64,000 nt of DNA from Burkholderia thailandensis E264 (GTDB lineage: Bacteria; Pseudomonadota; Gammaproteobacteria; Burkholderiales; Burkholderiaceae), in NCBI RefSeq assembly GCF_000012365.1, contig NC_007651.1, positions 558,001-622,000 on the forward strand, given 5' to 3'. Position numbers and translations under genes: made by a program. Shown here one piece after another: positions 46,801-55,543 of the stretch. Numbering within the stretch: the stretch's first letter is position 1; each line of letters opens with the position of its first letter. The notes below the pieces were generated by a model. That model had not been told where the DNA came from. It searched no databases and was given only the letters and a program-made list of their open reading frames with translations.

Positions 46801-47048
46801 GCGGACTGCTCGGCACGCTGCAGTTGCGTAACGGCCCCAGCGAGCGAGTCGATGCTCTGGAACAACTGGCGGGTCAGCATTTCGTCCGGAATCTCGATGT
46901 TGAAGCGCTTCTCGATGGCGAGCATCAGTTGGATCGTGTTCAGCGAAGACAGACCTGCTTCGTACAGGTCGTCGCTGTCAGCGATGTGATCGATCGACGC
47001 TTCGAGATGCGCGACGTCCTTGATGATTGTTCTCAGTTCGTTTTTCAT
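46797..47048 (-). CDS. acyl/aminoacyl carrier protein (83 aa)
   Basis: Small acidic phosphopantetheine-binding protein. The attachment motif is GLSSLNTIQLMLAIE, with Ser at the 4'-phosphopantetheine position (DSL replaced by SSL). Helix II continues as AIEKRFNIEIPDEML, typical of ACPs. As first gene of a chain containing a carrier-protein ligase, it is expected to carry an amino acid thioester. The start at 47048 is supported by CCGGAGCCGCCAG. The promoter is in the 230 bp up to the Crp-like gene, where TGGTCTACTAGCTGC on the minus strand is a weak sigma54-like match. Confidence 0.92.
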   Translation of the reverse strand: MKNELRTIIKDVAHLEASIDHIADSDDLYEAGLSSLNTIQLMLAIEKRFNIEIPDEMLTRQLFQSIDSLAGAVTQLQRAEQSA

Positions 47049-47278
47049 CTGGCGGCTCCGGCTTGGATGAGGGTCCCCGTACCTGCGGGCGAGACACAAG
47101 ACGCCCGCGTGGCGTGTAGCAGCTAGTAGACCATCGGGTATGCGGCGGTTCTGTTCGGCACCTAACCAACGATATCGTGCGCCGCGCGCACGGCGTCCCG
47201 CCGCACACCGCGCATGAGCAAGCGGTGTCACGCAGGGGGGGCGCGCGAGGCGCGCCGCGGCGAGCGACGCGCGAGAGG

Positions 47279-48073
47279 TCAGCTGCGCAGTTCGGTGAGC
47301 GCGCCGGACGCGCTCGTCGGCGCGGACAGGATCTTCTTCATTTCTTCACGGATGATCGTGTGGCATCCGCACGATTGCGCATCGAGCCCCGGCAGATCGA
47401 CGAGGATGATCGAGCTGCGGTACTGGCGGATCAACCCCATCTTCTGGATGTCGCCGGCCGCGTCCGTGACGGTTTCGCGGCGCACGCCGAGCATCTGCGC
47501 GAGCATGCTGTGCGTGACCTGGATCTCGACGCTGCGCGAGCGGTCGTACGCGAGCAGGAACCAGCGGCAAAGCTGGTTCTTCAGCACGTGATGGCGGCTG
47601 CAGAACGAAATCTGCTTCGCCTGCGCCATCAGCAGATGCGTGCAGCGAAAGATCGCCTGACGCATCTGCGCCGATTCCTCGAGCAGGTTCGACAGCACCC
47701 GCGCGCTGAGCCGGTACGAGAAGCCGTCGCGGCACGTGATCACGCGGCACGGCGTCGCGCCGTCGGTGCCGACGAGCTGCGGGCTCACGATCCCCTCGTT
47801 GCCGATCTCCGCGATCTCGAGCGTCATGCCGTCGGACGACGCGTACTGGATCGAGATCACGGTCGTAACGGGCAGGTACACATGCTCGAGCGGCATGCCC
47901 GGTTCGCACAGCACCTGGCCGGACTTCACGTGCACGAGTTGCAGGTGGCTTGCGAGCGTCGCGCGCTCGGCGATGCCGAGCGATGCGAGGAAGCGGTTCG
48001 CGTCGGTGCGGTGCGGCAGTTCGATGATGCCCCCGGCCCTGGTCGCCGGTTCTTTGTATTCGCGGTAGGTCAC
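47279..48073 (-). CDS. Crp/Fnr-family transcription regulator (264 aa), upstream copy
   Basis: N-terminal cyclic-nucleotide-binding-like jelly roll (LQLVHVKSGQVLCEPGMPLEHVYLP) and a C-terminal helix-turn-helix (THSMLAQMLGVRRETVTDAA). The Arg of the phosphate-binding cassette is not obvious, so the ligand may differ from cAMP. I place the start at GTG 48073, with GGAAGGACAAGCC just upstream, rather than the ATG at 48118. It is transcribed away from the AT-rich control region, opposite a paralogue at 48994-49803, and toward the carrier-protein operon that begins 230 bp downstream. Confidence 0.85.
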   Translation of the reverse strand: MTYREYKEPATRAGGIIELPHRTDANRFLASLGIAERATLASHLQLVHVKSGQVLCEPGMPLEHVYLPVTTVISIQYASSDGMTLEIAEIGNEGIVSPQLVGTDGATPCRVITCRDGFSYRLSARVLSNLLEESAQMRQAIFRCTHLLMAQAKQISFCSRHHVLKNQLCRWFLLAYDRSRSVEIQVTHSMLAQMLGVRRETVTDAAGDIQKMGLIRQYRSSIILVDLPGLDAQSCGCHTIIREEMKKILSAPTSASGALTELRS

Positions 48074-48993
48074 GGCTTGTCCTTCCCGGATCGGCGATCC
48101 GGAGCAGCGGCGCCGCACCCGAGCGGCGCCGCGCGCAACCGAACCTGCCTGGCTAGACAGGTACGATTTTTATTTGTTAATTCGACTTGACGTTGAAAAC
48201 TCTATTTCAGATTATCACGGCGGATTTTTTGAGGTTTGCGCAGGAAGCGCATTTCACAAATTTTGACATTTAGGAATTTTCCGAGAATTTTTCGCGATCA
48301 TTTAAATGTCTGCAAAAGAATAATCGGCTTTACGGTTTTTAATGTTCCCGTACTCGCTTTTCGGTATCTATTTCCGATTCTTGAGGGGCTGGCGGAAATT
48401 TTTTCCTTCTGACGAATGAGCCATCGGGTCAGGTTTTTGTGTTTTTGTTAAATTCTTTTTAATCAATGGTTTAAGTGCGTTGTGTTGGGTGGATGACAGA
48501 GTGTCTCCGCCGCTCGCTGACTCACGTTTGAGACAGTTTTCAAAGAACCGCTGCGAACATTCGTTTTATTGAGATGAAATGGTCATATCATTCCATCGGC
48601 GTCTGTAAAGGTGCGCCAATCGTTGTGCGTGAAGGGCTAAGCACTAAGCGGCATCGGCGATGTAAAGATTACGAAACTGTCAGATGAGACACCTGCTGTC
48701 GCTCGATCTGTATCAAAGTGTCCGCGAATGAGACGCTTTCGGGTGATGGATAAATATTTAGATAGGAATTGTCCGGCCAATGCCTTTACATATTAAGGAA
48801 CCGTACCAATTGGCACGTTAATCGCTTAAGGGTTTTCACCCCAAGCCAAGAGGGTGGTGCGTCAGTGTGTAAGAGGACGACCAGAAGGGCCGCCGACACG
48901 ATTCCGAGGAACATCGATTCTTGCTGTGACCGTGTCTTGCGAAACGGAATCCTGCGCCGCAGTCGAGCGGCGCCGACAAACCGGGACACGAAC
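48074..48993. other. AT-rich divergent control region of the polysaccharide locus
   Basis: About 920 bp between two Crp-like genes, far more AT-rich than the rest of the window, with no credible gene. It holds the sigma54 promoter at 48811. It also has four GAGAC-type half-sites: inverted TGTCTC at 48502, TGAGACA at 48529 and 48685, and TGAGACG at 48729. These sit 80-310 bp upstream of the sigma54 site, the usual distance for an enhancer-binding protein. Confidence 0.55.
48811..48825 (+). promoter_or_regulatory. sigma54 (RpoN) promoter
   Basis: TGGCACGTTAATCGC fits the consensus TGGCAC-N5-TTGC with one mismatch (TCGC) and has the obligatory GG-N10-GC spacing. It lies 169 bp before the Crp-like gene that heads the exopolysaccharide operon. 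A longer reading of that gene from 48769 would cover this site, which argues for the downstream start. Confidence 0.75.
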
Positions 48994-49803
48994 ATGCTTC
49001 ATCAGAACAATGGGTTTCACGCCAACGCCCTGTTGGGCTCGCTCGCCGATGACAGCCTTCGCGCGCTCGCGCCGCATCTCGAGCTCGTCAAGATCAAGAG
49101 CGCTCAGTTGCTCTGCGAAACCGACGAGCCGATGCGCCATCTGTATTTCCCGACCACCGCGATGATGTCCGTGCTGTATCTGATGGAGGACGGCGCGATG
49201 GTCGAAGTCGCCGCGGTCGGCAACGAAGGCGTGGTTGGCGTGTCGACGCTCGCCGACTACGGCTGCGGCGGCGCGTCGGGCCGCATCGAAGTGCGAAGCG
49301 GCGGCTACGCGTATCGCGTGTCGACGCAGGTGTTCCGTCGCGAGTTCGACCGCTCGCTCGACACCTTCCAGTTGATGCTGCGCTATTGGCAAGCCGCGAT
49401 GACGCAGATCGCGCGCGGCGCGCTTTGCAATCGTCACCACTCCGTCAGCGAGCAGTTGAGCCGCTGGCTGCTGCTCGCGCACGACCGCGTCGAAGGCGAC
49501 GAGCTCGCGGTCACCCAGCAGACGATCGCCAACATGCTCGGCGTGCGGCGCGAGGGCATTACCGAGGCGGCGGGCAAGCTGCAGGAGGCGGGGCTCATCC
49601 GCCAGCGCCGCGGCCACATCACGGTGCTCGATCGCGAAGGCCTCGAAGCGCGCGCGTGCGAGTGCTACGGCGTGATTCGCGGCGAATTCAACCGGCTCAT
49701 CCTCGAGGCGCGGCGCGATGCGCATGCACCGCAACCGATTCCGGCGGAAGGCCGGCCGCTGCGCGTCGCCGGCTATCACGGCGCGGTGCGCTCGGCCGCT
49801 TGA
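48994..49803 (+). CDS. Crp/Fnr-family transcription regulator (269 aa), heads EPS operon
   Basis: Cyclic-nucleotide-binding-type domain (LELVKIKSAQLLCETDEPMRHLYFP, EVAAVGNEGVVGVS) followed by a winged helix with TQQTIANMLGVRREGITEAA. It is a clear paralogue of the regulator at 47279-48073, with matching VAAVGNEGVVG/IAEIGNEGIVS segments. ATG 48994 is chosen because the region upstream is promoter DNA; its ribosome-binding site (CGGGACACG) is weak. It is followed 32 bp later by the phosphoglycosyltransferase gene and is probably in the same sigma54-driven transcript. Confidence 0.88.
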   Translation: MLHQNNGFHANALLGSLADDSLRALAPHLELVKIKSAQLLCETDEPMRHLYFPTTAMMSVLYLMEDGAMVEVAAVGNEGVVGVSTLADYGCGGASGRIEVRSGGYAYRVSTQVFRREFDRSLDTFQLMLRYWQAAMTQIARGALCNRHHSVSEQLSRWLLLAHDRVEGDELAVTQQTIANMLGVRREGITEAAGKLQEAGLIRQRRGHITVLDREGLEARACECYGVIRGEFNRLILEARRDAHAPQPIPAEGRPLRVAGYHGAVRSAA

Positions 49804-49835
49804 GACGACGGAACACGGAACGCGGAGATTCGGTA

Positions 49836-51221
49836 ATGTTGGGACTATTGAACAAATTGCTCGATGTGGTGCTGGTCGCGGCGGGCGCGCTGCTCGCGCA
49901 GATGCTGTACGACGGCGGCATCCTCGACGTGTCCGACGAGCAGCGCACGGTCATCGCGCTGCTGTGCGCGCTGACGCTGCTGGTCTTTCCCGCCATCGGC
50001 GTTTATGACGGCGCGCGCGAGCAGATGTCGTATCGCACGCTGTCGCGCGTGCTGCTCGGCTGGCTCGGCGTCGCGGCGATCGCCGCGGCTTTCATGCTGC
50101 TGCTGCAGGGCGACGCCGACGTGTCGCTCGCGTGGCTCGGCCGGACGATGCTGATGTCGGGCGCGGTGTTGCTGCTCGGCAAGGCGTCGATCCACGGCGT
50201 GCTCAACGGCCTGCGCCGCACGGGCGCGAAGCCGCGCGCGGTCGCGATCGTCGGCTCCGAAGTCTACGGCCGTGCGGTGCTCGAGCAACTGCGCGCGTCG
50301 CCGTCGCACGGCTACGAGGTCGCATGCGTGTTCGACGACAGCGTGAGCTCGGCCGATGCCGCCGAGCGGCGCGTGGGCGGCGTGCCCGTCGTCGCCGATC
50401 TGCGCGAGCTGAAGCGCCGCGTGCGCGCGCGCGCGATCAACGAGATCTGGCTTGCGCTGCCGCTGTCGCACGAGCGTCAGATCCAGCGGATCGTGCGCGA
50501 GTTTCGCCACGATTTCGTGAACCTGCGCTTCCTGCCCGACGTGCGCGGGATCACGTTCTTCAACCGGTCGGTCACGCAGGTCGTCGGCATGCCCGCGATC
50601 AATCTCGCGACGAGCCCGCTGTCGATCCCGCAGCTCTGGCCGAAATTCATCTTCGATCGCCTGTTCGCGCTCGCGGTGCTGATTCCGTTGTCGCCGATTC
50701 TCGCGGCGCTCGCGCTCGCGGTGAAGTTCTCGTCGCCGGGGCCCGTGCTGTTCCGGCAAAAGCGCAAGGGCGTCGACGGCCGCGAGTTCGAGATTCTGAA
50801 ATTCCGCACGATGCGCGTGCATGCCGAGGAAGCGGGCGTCGTGCGCCAGGCGTCGCGCAACGATTCGCGGATCACGAAGGTCGGCGCGTTCCTGCGCCGC
50901 ACGTCGCTCGACGAGCTGCCGCAGTTCTTCAACGTGCTGTTCGGCCAGATGTCCGTCGTCGGTCCGCGTCCGCACGCGATCGAGCACGACGACATCTACA
51001 AGGAACTCGTCGACGGCTACATGTACCGCTATCGCGTGCGTCCCGGCATCACCGGCTGGGCGCAGGTGAACGGTTATCGAGGCGAGACGCGCAAGGTCGA
51101 GAAGATGGCCGCGCGCGTGAAGTTCGATCTTTTCTACATGCAGAACTGGACCTTCTGGTTCGACATCAAGATCATCCTGATCACGCTCGTCAAGGGATTC
51201 GTCGGCCGCAACGCGTTCTGA
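49836..51221 (+). CDS. undecaprenyl-phosphate glucose phosphotransferase (WcaJ-type)
   Basis: A 461-aa polyprenyl-phosphate hexose-1-phosphate transferase that starts the repeat unit on undecaprenyl phosphate. Four N-terminal membrane helices (~5-115), a Rossmann-like CoA-binding region (RAVAIVGSEVYGRAVLEQL), another hydrophobic helix at ~275 (LFALAVLIPLSPILAALAL), then the catalytic domain: KRKGVDGREFEILKFRTM, SLDELPQFFNVL (catalytic Asp-Glu), VGPRPHAIEHD and PGITGWAQVNGYRGE. Glucose-1-phosphate is the usual donor for this subfamily. GGAG lies 9 bases before the ATG. Confidence 0.92.
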   Translation: MLGLLNKLLDVVLVAAGALLAQMLYDGGILDVSDEQRTVIALLCALTLLVFPAIGVYDGAREQMSYRTLSRVLLGWLGVAAIAAAFMLLLQGDADVSLAWLGRTMLMSGAVLLLGKASIHGVLNGLRRTGAKPRAVAIVGSEVYGRAVLEQLRASPSHGYEVACVFDDSVSSADAAERRVGGVPVVADLRELKRRVRARAINEIWLALPLSHERQIQRIVREFRHDFVNLRFLPDVRGITFFNRSVTQVVGMPAINLATSPLSIPQLWPKFIFDRLFALAVLIPLSPILAALALAVKFSSPGPVLFRQKRKGVDGREFEILKFRTMRVHAEEAGVVRQASRNDSRITKVGAFLRRTSLDELPQFFNVLFGQMSVVGPRPHAIEHDDIYKELVDGYMYRYRVRPGITGWAQVNGYRGETRKVEKMAARVKFDLFYMQNWTFWFDIKIILITLVKGFVGRNAF

Positions 51222-51292
51222 GCCGGCGCGCGTTCGCTGCGAACGCGCCGCAATCCGCTTCGACGACCACGCTACCAAGGAGAAACGACAAG

Positions 51293-52582
51293 ATGTTCAA
51301 GCCCCTAGCATGGGCGAGCGCCGCGGCGCTCGCCTTGTCGGGCTGTGCGCTGGCCCCGGGACCGGCGCTCGATTCGAGCCGCATGAACGACAATCTGAGC
51401 GCGCCGACGGATTCGACGGTGTACGACGTCAAGCTGATCACACCGCAGCTCGTCTATACGCTCAAGCAGGCCGACGAGGCCGATACGCGCGCGAAGGAAG
51501 CGGGAATCGCGCAGAGCCTGCCCGCCGCGCCCGCCGACTATCGCGTCGGCCCGGACGACGTGCTCGGCATCATCGTATGGGACCACCCCGAGCTCACGCG
51601 CGGCGCAGGAAACGGCACGGGCGCCGATACGTCGCCGCTCGCCGACATCGGTACGCTGCAGGCGTCGGGCGGCCTGGGCGGCGTGTTGCCGCAACAGGTC
51701 AGCGCGTTCGGCACGAACGGGCAGGGCGAGGTCGACTCGCCGGGCCAGCGCGTCGCCGCCAACGGCACGATCTTCTTCCCGACGCTCGGCCGCGTGCGCG
51801 TCGAGGGAATGAGCCCCGTGCGGATCGCCGCGCTGCTCGCGCGGCGTCTCGACAAGCAGATCAGGAATCCTCAGATCGACGTGCGCGTGATGCAGTACCG
51901 AAGCCAGCGCGTGCAGGTGACGGGCGACGTGAAGAACCCGGGGCAGTTGTCGTTGACGGGCTCGCATCTGCGCGTCGTCGACGCGATCAATCGCGCGGGC
52001 GGCGGCAATCCGGATGCGGATCTGCAGCGCGTGCTCGTCACGCGCGGCGATCAGGTGATGACGATCGACGTGAACCGCATCCTGAATCGCGGCGATCTGC
52101 GCCAGAACATCGTGCTGCAGGCGAACGACATCGTCCATGTGCCCGACCGCACGCAGAACCGCGTGTTCGTGATGGGCGAGGTGCCGAAGCCGCAGACGGT
52201 CTACATGAACAAGGGGCAGCTTTCGCTCGCGGATGCGCTGAGTGCGGCGGGCAGCATCGATCCGATGGGGGCGAATCCGCGCCAGGTGATCGTGATCCGT
52301 CATCCGGACCCGCCGCTCGCGCAGGCGCCGGGCGTGCAGAGCGGGTTGCAGGAGGGCCTGAAGAAGGTCAACTACGCGCCTGAGCACAACCGGCCCGAAG
52401 TGTTCCGCCTCGACATGACGCAGGTGGACGCGCTGATGCTCGCGACCGAGTTCGACATGAAGCCGCTCGACGTCGTGTACGTCGGCACGGCGCCCGCCGC
52501 GCGCTTCAACCGGATGCTCGCGCAGATCCTGCCGACCGCCGAATCGTTCTATCTGATCTGGTCGGTGAGCCGCGGCCGATGA
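51293..52582 (+). CDS. Wza-like polysaccharide export lipoprotein
   Basis: A 429-aa outer-membrane export protein. It has a signal peptide with lipobox ALSGC (Cys 18), so is lipidated. The Poly_export domain begins at YRVGPDDVLGIIVWDHPEL and is followed by SLBB-type repeats (QRVQVTGDVKNPGQLSLTG; NRVFVMGEVPKPQTVYM). A ~50-residue Gly/Ser-rich insert follows HPELT. The C-terminal region ending LPTAESFYLIWSVSRG corresponds to the Wza outer-membrane helix. AAGGAGAAACGAC is a strong ribosome-binding site. The Wzc kinase partner that usually follows is absent. Confidence 0.92.
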   Translation: MFKPLAWASAAALALSGCALAPGPALDSSRMNDNLSAPTDSTVYDVKLITPQLVYTLKQADEADTRAKEAGIAQSLPAAPADYRVGPDDVLGIIVWDHPELTRGAGNGTGADTSPLADIGTLQASGGLGGVLPQQVSAFGTNGQGEVDSPGQRVAANGTIFFPTLGRVRVEGMSPVRIAALLARRLDKQIRNPQIDVRVMQYRSQRVQVTGDVKNPGQLSLTGSHLRVVDAINRAGGGNPDADLQRVLVTRGDQVMTIDVNRILNRGDLRQNIVLQANDIVHVPDRTQNRVFVMGEVPKPQTVYMNKGQLSLADALSAAGSIDPMGANPRQVIVIRHPDPPLAQAPGVQSGLQEGLKKVNYAPEHNRPEVFRLDMTQVDALMLATEFDMKPLDVVYVGTAPAARFNRMLAQILPTAESFYLIWSVSRGR

Positions 52583-52752
52583 TGTGCGCGATCGCGGCGC
52601 ACGGCGGCATTCGCGCGCCGCACGCCGCGTTGTGCGACGGAGCGCACAGACCGCGCGCGTCGCAATGGCGACACTGGAATGCATAAAGCGCGCATCCGCG
52701 GACGTCGCGGATGCGCCTGTCAACCGGGTGCCGTCAAGCCGCTGCTGCCGCC

Positions 52753-54003
52753 ATGAACCTGTCTTCCCCGTTATCCCAGCCTTCGCCGCGTGCGCGGCAA
52801 GATCATCAGGATGCCGATGTAACGACGACGAGCGCGTCGCATGCGGCAGGCGCGCTGCGCGATGCGCCGCCGCGCGCCGCGTTCGCCGGCGAGTGCCTGG
52901 GCGTGGGCATGGCGGCGTTGCCGAAGCCCGTCGCGATCAACGGAAAGTTCACGTCGCAGCGTCTGACGGGCGTGCAGCGCGTCGCGCACGAATTCACGTC
53001 GGCGCTCGCGCGCCTGCTGCCGGGCGAGCGTAACCCGACGCTCGTCGTGCCGCGCGATCACGCGAGCGACGCGTTGCCGCCGGCGGTCGCGCGGCGCGTC
53101 GTGCCGCGCCTGCGCGGCGCGTTGTGGGAGCAGCTCGCGCTGCCGTTCGCGACTCGCGGGCAGACGCTCGTGAGCCTGTGCAACGTCGGGCCGCTCTTCA
53201 AGCGCGATCAGGTCGTGATGATTCACGACGTCGCCGTGCTCGACTTTCCGCAGGGCTATTCGCTCAGGTTCAGGCTTTGGTATCGCTTCGCGTTCTGGGT
53301 GCTCAAGCGCCGCGCGCGGCACATCCTGACGGTGTCGCGCTTCTCGAAGGAGCGCATCGTCGCGCGTCTTGGCGTCGCGCCGACGGACGTCTCGACGATC
53401 GTGTCCGGCGTCGATCATTTCGGCCGCATCGCGAGCGAATCCTCGGTGCTCGAGCGGCTCGGCCTCGCCTACGACGGCTACGTGCTGATCGTCGGCTCGC
53501 TCGCGCCCGGCAAGAATCTCGTCCGGACGCTCGACGCGATCGCACGGCTCGAGCGCATGCGTCCCGAGCTCAGGTTCGTGATCGCGGGCGGCAGCAATGT
53601 GAAGATCTTCGGTGCATCGGCGCTCGGCGAGCGCGCGAGCGCGCGCAACGTCACATGGGCCGGGTACGTCAGCGACGGCGAGTTGAAGGCGCTCTACGAG
53701 AACGCCGGCTGCTTCGTCTTTCCTTCGCTATACGAAGGATTCGGCCTGCCCCCGCTCGAGGCGATGTATTGCGGGTGCCCGGTGATCGCGTCGCGCGAGG
53801 CGTCGCTGCCCGAAGCGTGCGGCGACGCCGCGCTGTATTGCGACGCGCACGATGCGAACGACATCGCGGCGACGATCGCGCGCCTGATGGGCGACGCCGA
53901 ACTGCGGCGCGAGATGCGCGAGAAAGGGCGCAAGCACGCGTCGCGGTATCGCTGGGACGTCGCCGCGAAACAGTTGATCGGCGTGCTGCGCGCGCTCGAC
54001 TGA
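52753..54003 (+). CDS. GT4-family glycosyltransferase (~416 aa)
   Basis: GT-B mannosyltransferase-like protein: [20 protein letters not shown] at the start of the fold, [44 protein letters not shown] and [22 protein letters not shown] (E-x7-E donor motif). About 50 residues before AINGKF are low-complexity. ATG 52753 is taken as start; ATG 52711 is possible. It lies 170 bp after the exporter, with a GC-rich gap, and is probably the last gene of the operon in this window. Confidence 0.87.
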   Translation: MNLSSPLSQPSPRARQDHQDADVTTTSASHAAGALRDAPPRAAFAGECLGVGMAALPKPVAINGKFTSQRLTGVQRVAHEFTSALARLLPGERNPTLVVPRDHASDALPPAVARRVVPRLRGALWEQLALPFATRGQTLVSLCNVGPLFKRDQVVMIHDVAVLDFPQGYSLRFRLWYRFAFWVLKRRARHILTVSRFSKERIVARLGVAPTDVSTIVSGVDHFGRIASESSVLERLGLAYDGYVLIVGSLAPGKNLVRTLDAIARLERMRPELRFVIAGGSNVKIFGASALGERASARNVTWAGYVSDGELKALYENAGCFVFPSLYEGFGLPPLEAMYCGCPVIASREASLPEACGDAALYCDAHDANDIAATIARLMGDAELRREMREKGRKHASRYRWDVAAKQLIGVLRALD

Positions 54004-54161
54004 CGCCGCGCCCCGGCCTGAATCGCGTCGGCATCGCGATGGTCGCGCGTGATGACGCGATTCCGCGTGATCCGCGCGAGCCAGCGATGCGGCCTGCAGT
54101 ACACGGCGCGCACGCGCATCGGCATGCCCCGGCGTGCGAGTTCGAATAGCTGCGGCCTTCG

Positions 54162-54434
54162 GTCGCGATGGCCGTTCGGAATGTGTCCCTCCTCGTACCA
54201 CGTGAAGCCCACGGCCGCGTATCGGCCGCCCCCTTCCTGAAAGTCGAATGTCCACGCGTAGCCGTGCCCGCCGCCGCCGGTGAGCGAGCCGCCGAACAGC
54301 GTGAATTCCTGCGCGTGCGCCTGCGTCGCCGCAAGCGCGGACACACAGTGCGCACTTCCGGGCGGCAGCCGGCGGGATGGCGCGATGCGAAGAAACGGGG
54401 AGGGCGGACAGAGGAGCGGCACGACCTTTCGCAT
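54162..54434 (-). pseudogene. remnant of an outer-membrane beta-barrel protein
   Basis: From about 54311 the minus strand reads [20 protein letters not shown], then [28 protein letters not shown]. This has the alternating aromatic pattern and the EGH(I/V)PNxHRDG signature of a small outer-membrane protein found near Burkholderia polysaccharide genes. After HRD the frame becomes arginine-rich nonsense, and before it the expected signal peptide is scrambled (only [10 protein letters not shown] remains recognisable). No barrel can be made. It marks a lost gene at the end of the export operon. Confidence 0.5.
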
Positions 54435-54695
54435 TGTTTCGATCCGAACGGGCCGATGGTCTCGTCAATCGATGAGACGCGTCGCGGCGTGCGCGCGGCG
54501 GGGCTGATCCCGGTCATCGCGCAACGGAAACGATGAATCGTTCGCGCGCGATGCGACGAAGCCGCGGGATCGCGCATGCGATGAAAGTCGGGCGGGCGGC
54601 GTTGCTTCGCGCGGGACGTCCGGGCAAGACCGCATAGCCGTCGGGCCCCCGTCACCTGTTCCGCAGCCGCCGGACGCACGCGCGGCGTGGCGAGC

Positions 54696-54720
54696 AAAAA
54701 AAGAGCGGCCCGAAGGCCGC
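54696..54720 (-). terminator. orphan rho-independent terminator
   Basis: On the minus strand GCGGCC-TTCG-GGCCGC is followed by TCTTTTTTT: a classic 6-bp stem with a TTCG tetraloop and a T7 run. It faces away from all plus-strand genes around it. Confidence 0.85.
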
Positions 54721-54770
54721 TTCCAAACTCGCAGATATTCCTTCGGACGGAAGGAAACAAGCAACTGTGT
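54696..54770 (-). ncRNA. candidate small RNA ending in a strong terminator
   Basis: A stand-alone minus-strand region with hairpin TTCCTTC...GAAGGAA (about 54738-54756) followed by the terminator at 54696-54720. No minus-strand gene lies upstream that would need this terminator. A possible -10 box TACACT (54782-54777 on the minus strand) would start a transcript of about 75 nt; the -35 match is poor. No known RNA family is recognised. Confidence 0.3.
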
Positions 54771-55018
54771 GCAAGCAGTGTAGCGAAACGCCGGATGCGG
54801 ATTCAGAGGGTTTCGTGCAAAGCTCTATTCTGGGTTGTGGCTTGCCGTATGCCGGCATCCGTGCAACGGCCGGCGGATGCGGCGCGGCGCGCCGCCGCGC
54901 GGCGAACGGGTGTGACGCGTCGTGTCGGGCATGACGCGGGCAAGATCGTCTACCATCGGATGTCGAGCGGACGGCATGCCCGTTCGTGCAACCTGTACGG
55001 CGATCGCAAGGAGGATTC

Positions 55019-55453
55019 ATGTTGACATTGCGCAAGGTAGGCATCGGGGTGCTCGCGTGCGTGCTCGCGGCCGGCGTCGCGCGGGCGGAGACGGTGAAGC
55101 TCGTCGCGAACCTGCAGCCGTCGAGCGAAGTGCCGCCGACGACGAGCAAGGGATCGGGCGCGCTCGACGCGACCTACGACACGGCCACCCGCATGCTGCG
55201 CTGGCACGCGACATACCGCGACCTGACGGGGCCCGCGACCGCCGCGCATTTCCACGGCCCGGCGCCCGTCGGCCAGAACGCGGGCGTGCAAGTGCCGATC
55301 CCGAAGGACGCGCTCGCGAGCCCGATCACCGGCGAGAAGGCGCTGACGGACGAACAGGTGGGCGACCTGATGGCGGGCAAGTGGTATTTCAACGTGCATA
55401 CGAAAGCGCATCCGGCCGGCGAGATTCGCGGCCAGGTGCGGCCGGCGAACTGA
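55019..55453 (+). CDS. CHRD-domain exported protein (144 aa)
   Basis: N-terminal signal peptide (VGIGVLACVLAAGVARA, cut before ETVKL), then a single CHRD domain: LQPSSEVPPTTSKGSGALDA, AAHFHGPAPVGQNAGVQV and WYFNVHTKAHPAGEIRGQV. The FHGPA and NVHT...GEIRGQ signatures are diagnostic. The domain was named from chordin; its bacterial role is unknown. Expected in the periplasm. A perfect AAGGAGG lies 6 bases before ATG 55019. It stands alone, with its own promoter in the 54.8-55.0 kb gap. Confidence 0.9.
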   Translation: MLTLRKVGIGVLACVLAAGVARAETVKLVANLQPSSEVPPTTSKGSGALDATYDTATRMLRWHATYRDLTGPATAAHFHGPAPVGQNAGVQVPIPKDALASPITGEKALTDEQVGDLMAGKWYFNVHTKAHPAGEIRGQVRPAN

Positions 55454-55543
55454 GCCGCGCCGCCGGATTTAGAGGACCCGATCGACGGACGCGCGCCGGA
55501 ACGCACGTAGTATCGTCACATTTACCGGTTCGGAGTGCGTTCG

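Noticed and set aside
48769..48993. Longer N-terminus for the Crp-like regulator
   Set aside because: It would translate through the sigma54 promoter and has no resemblance to the paralogue.
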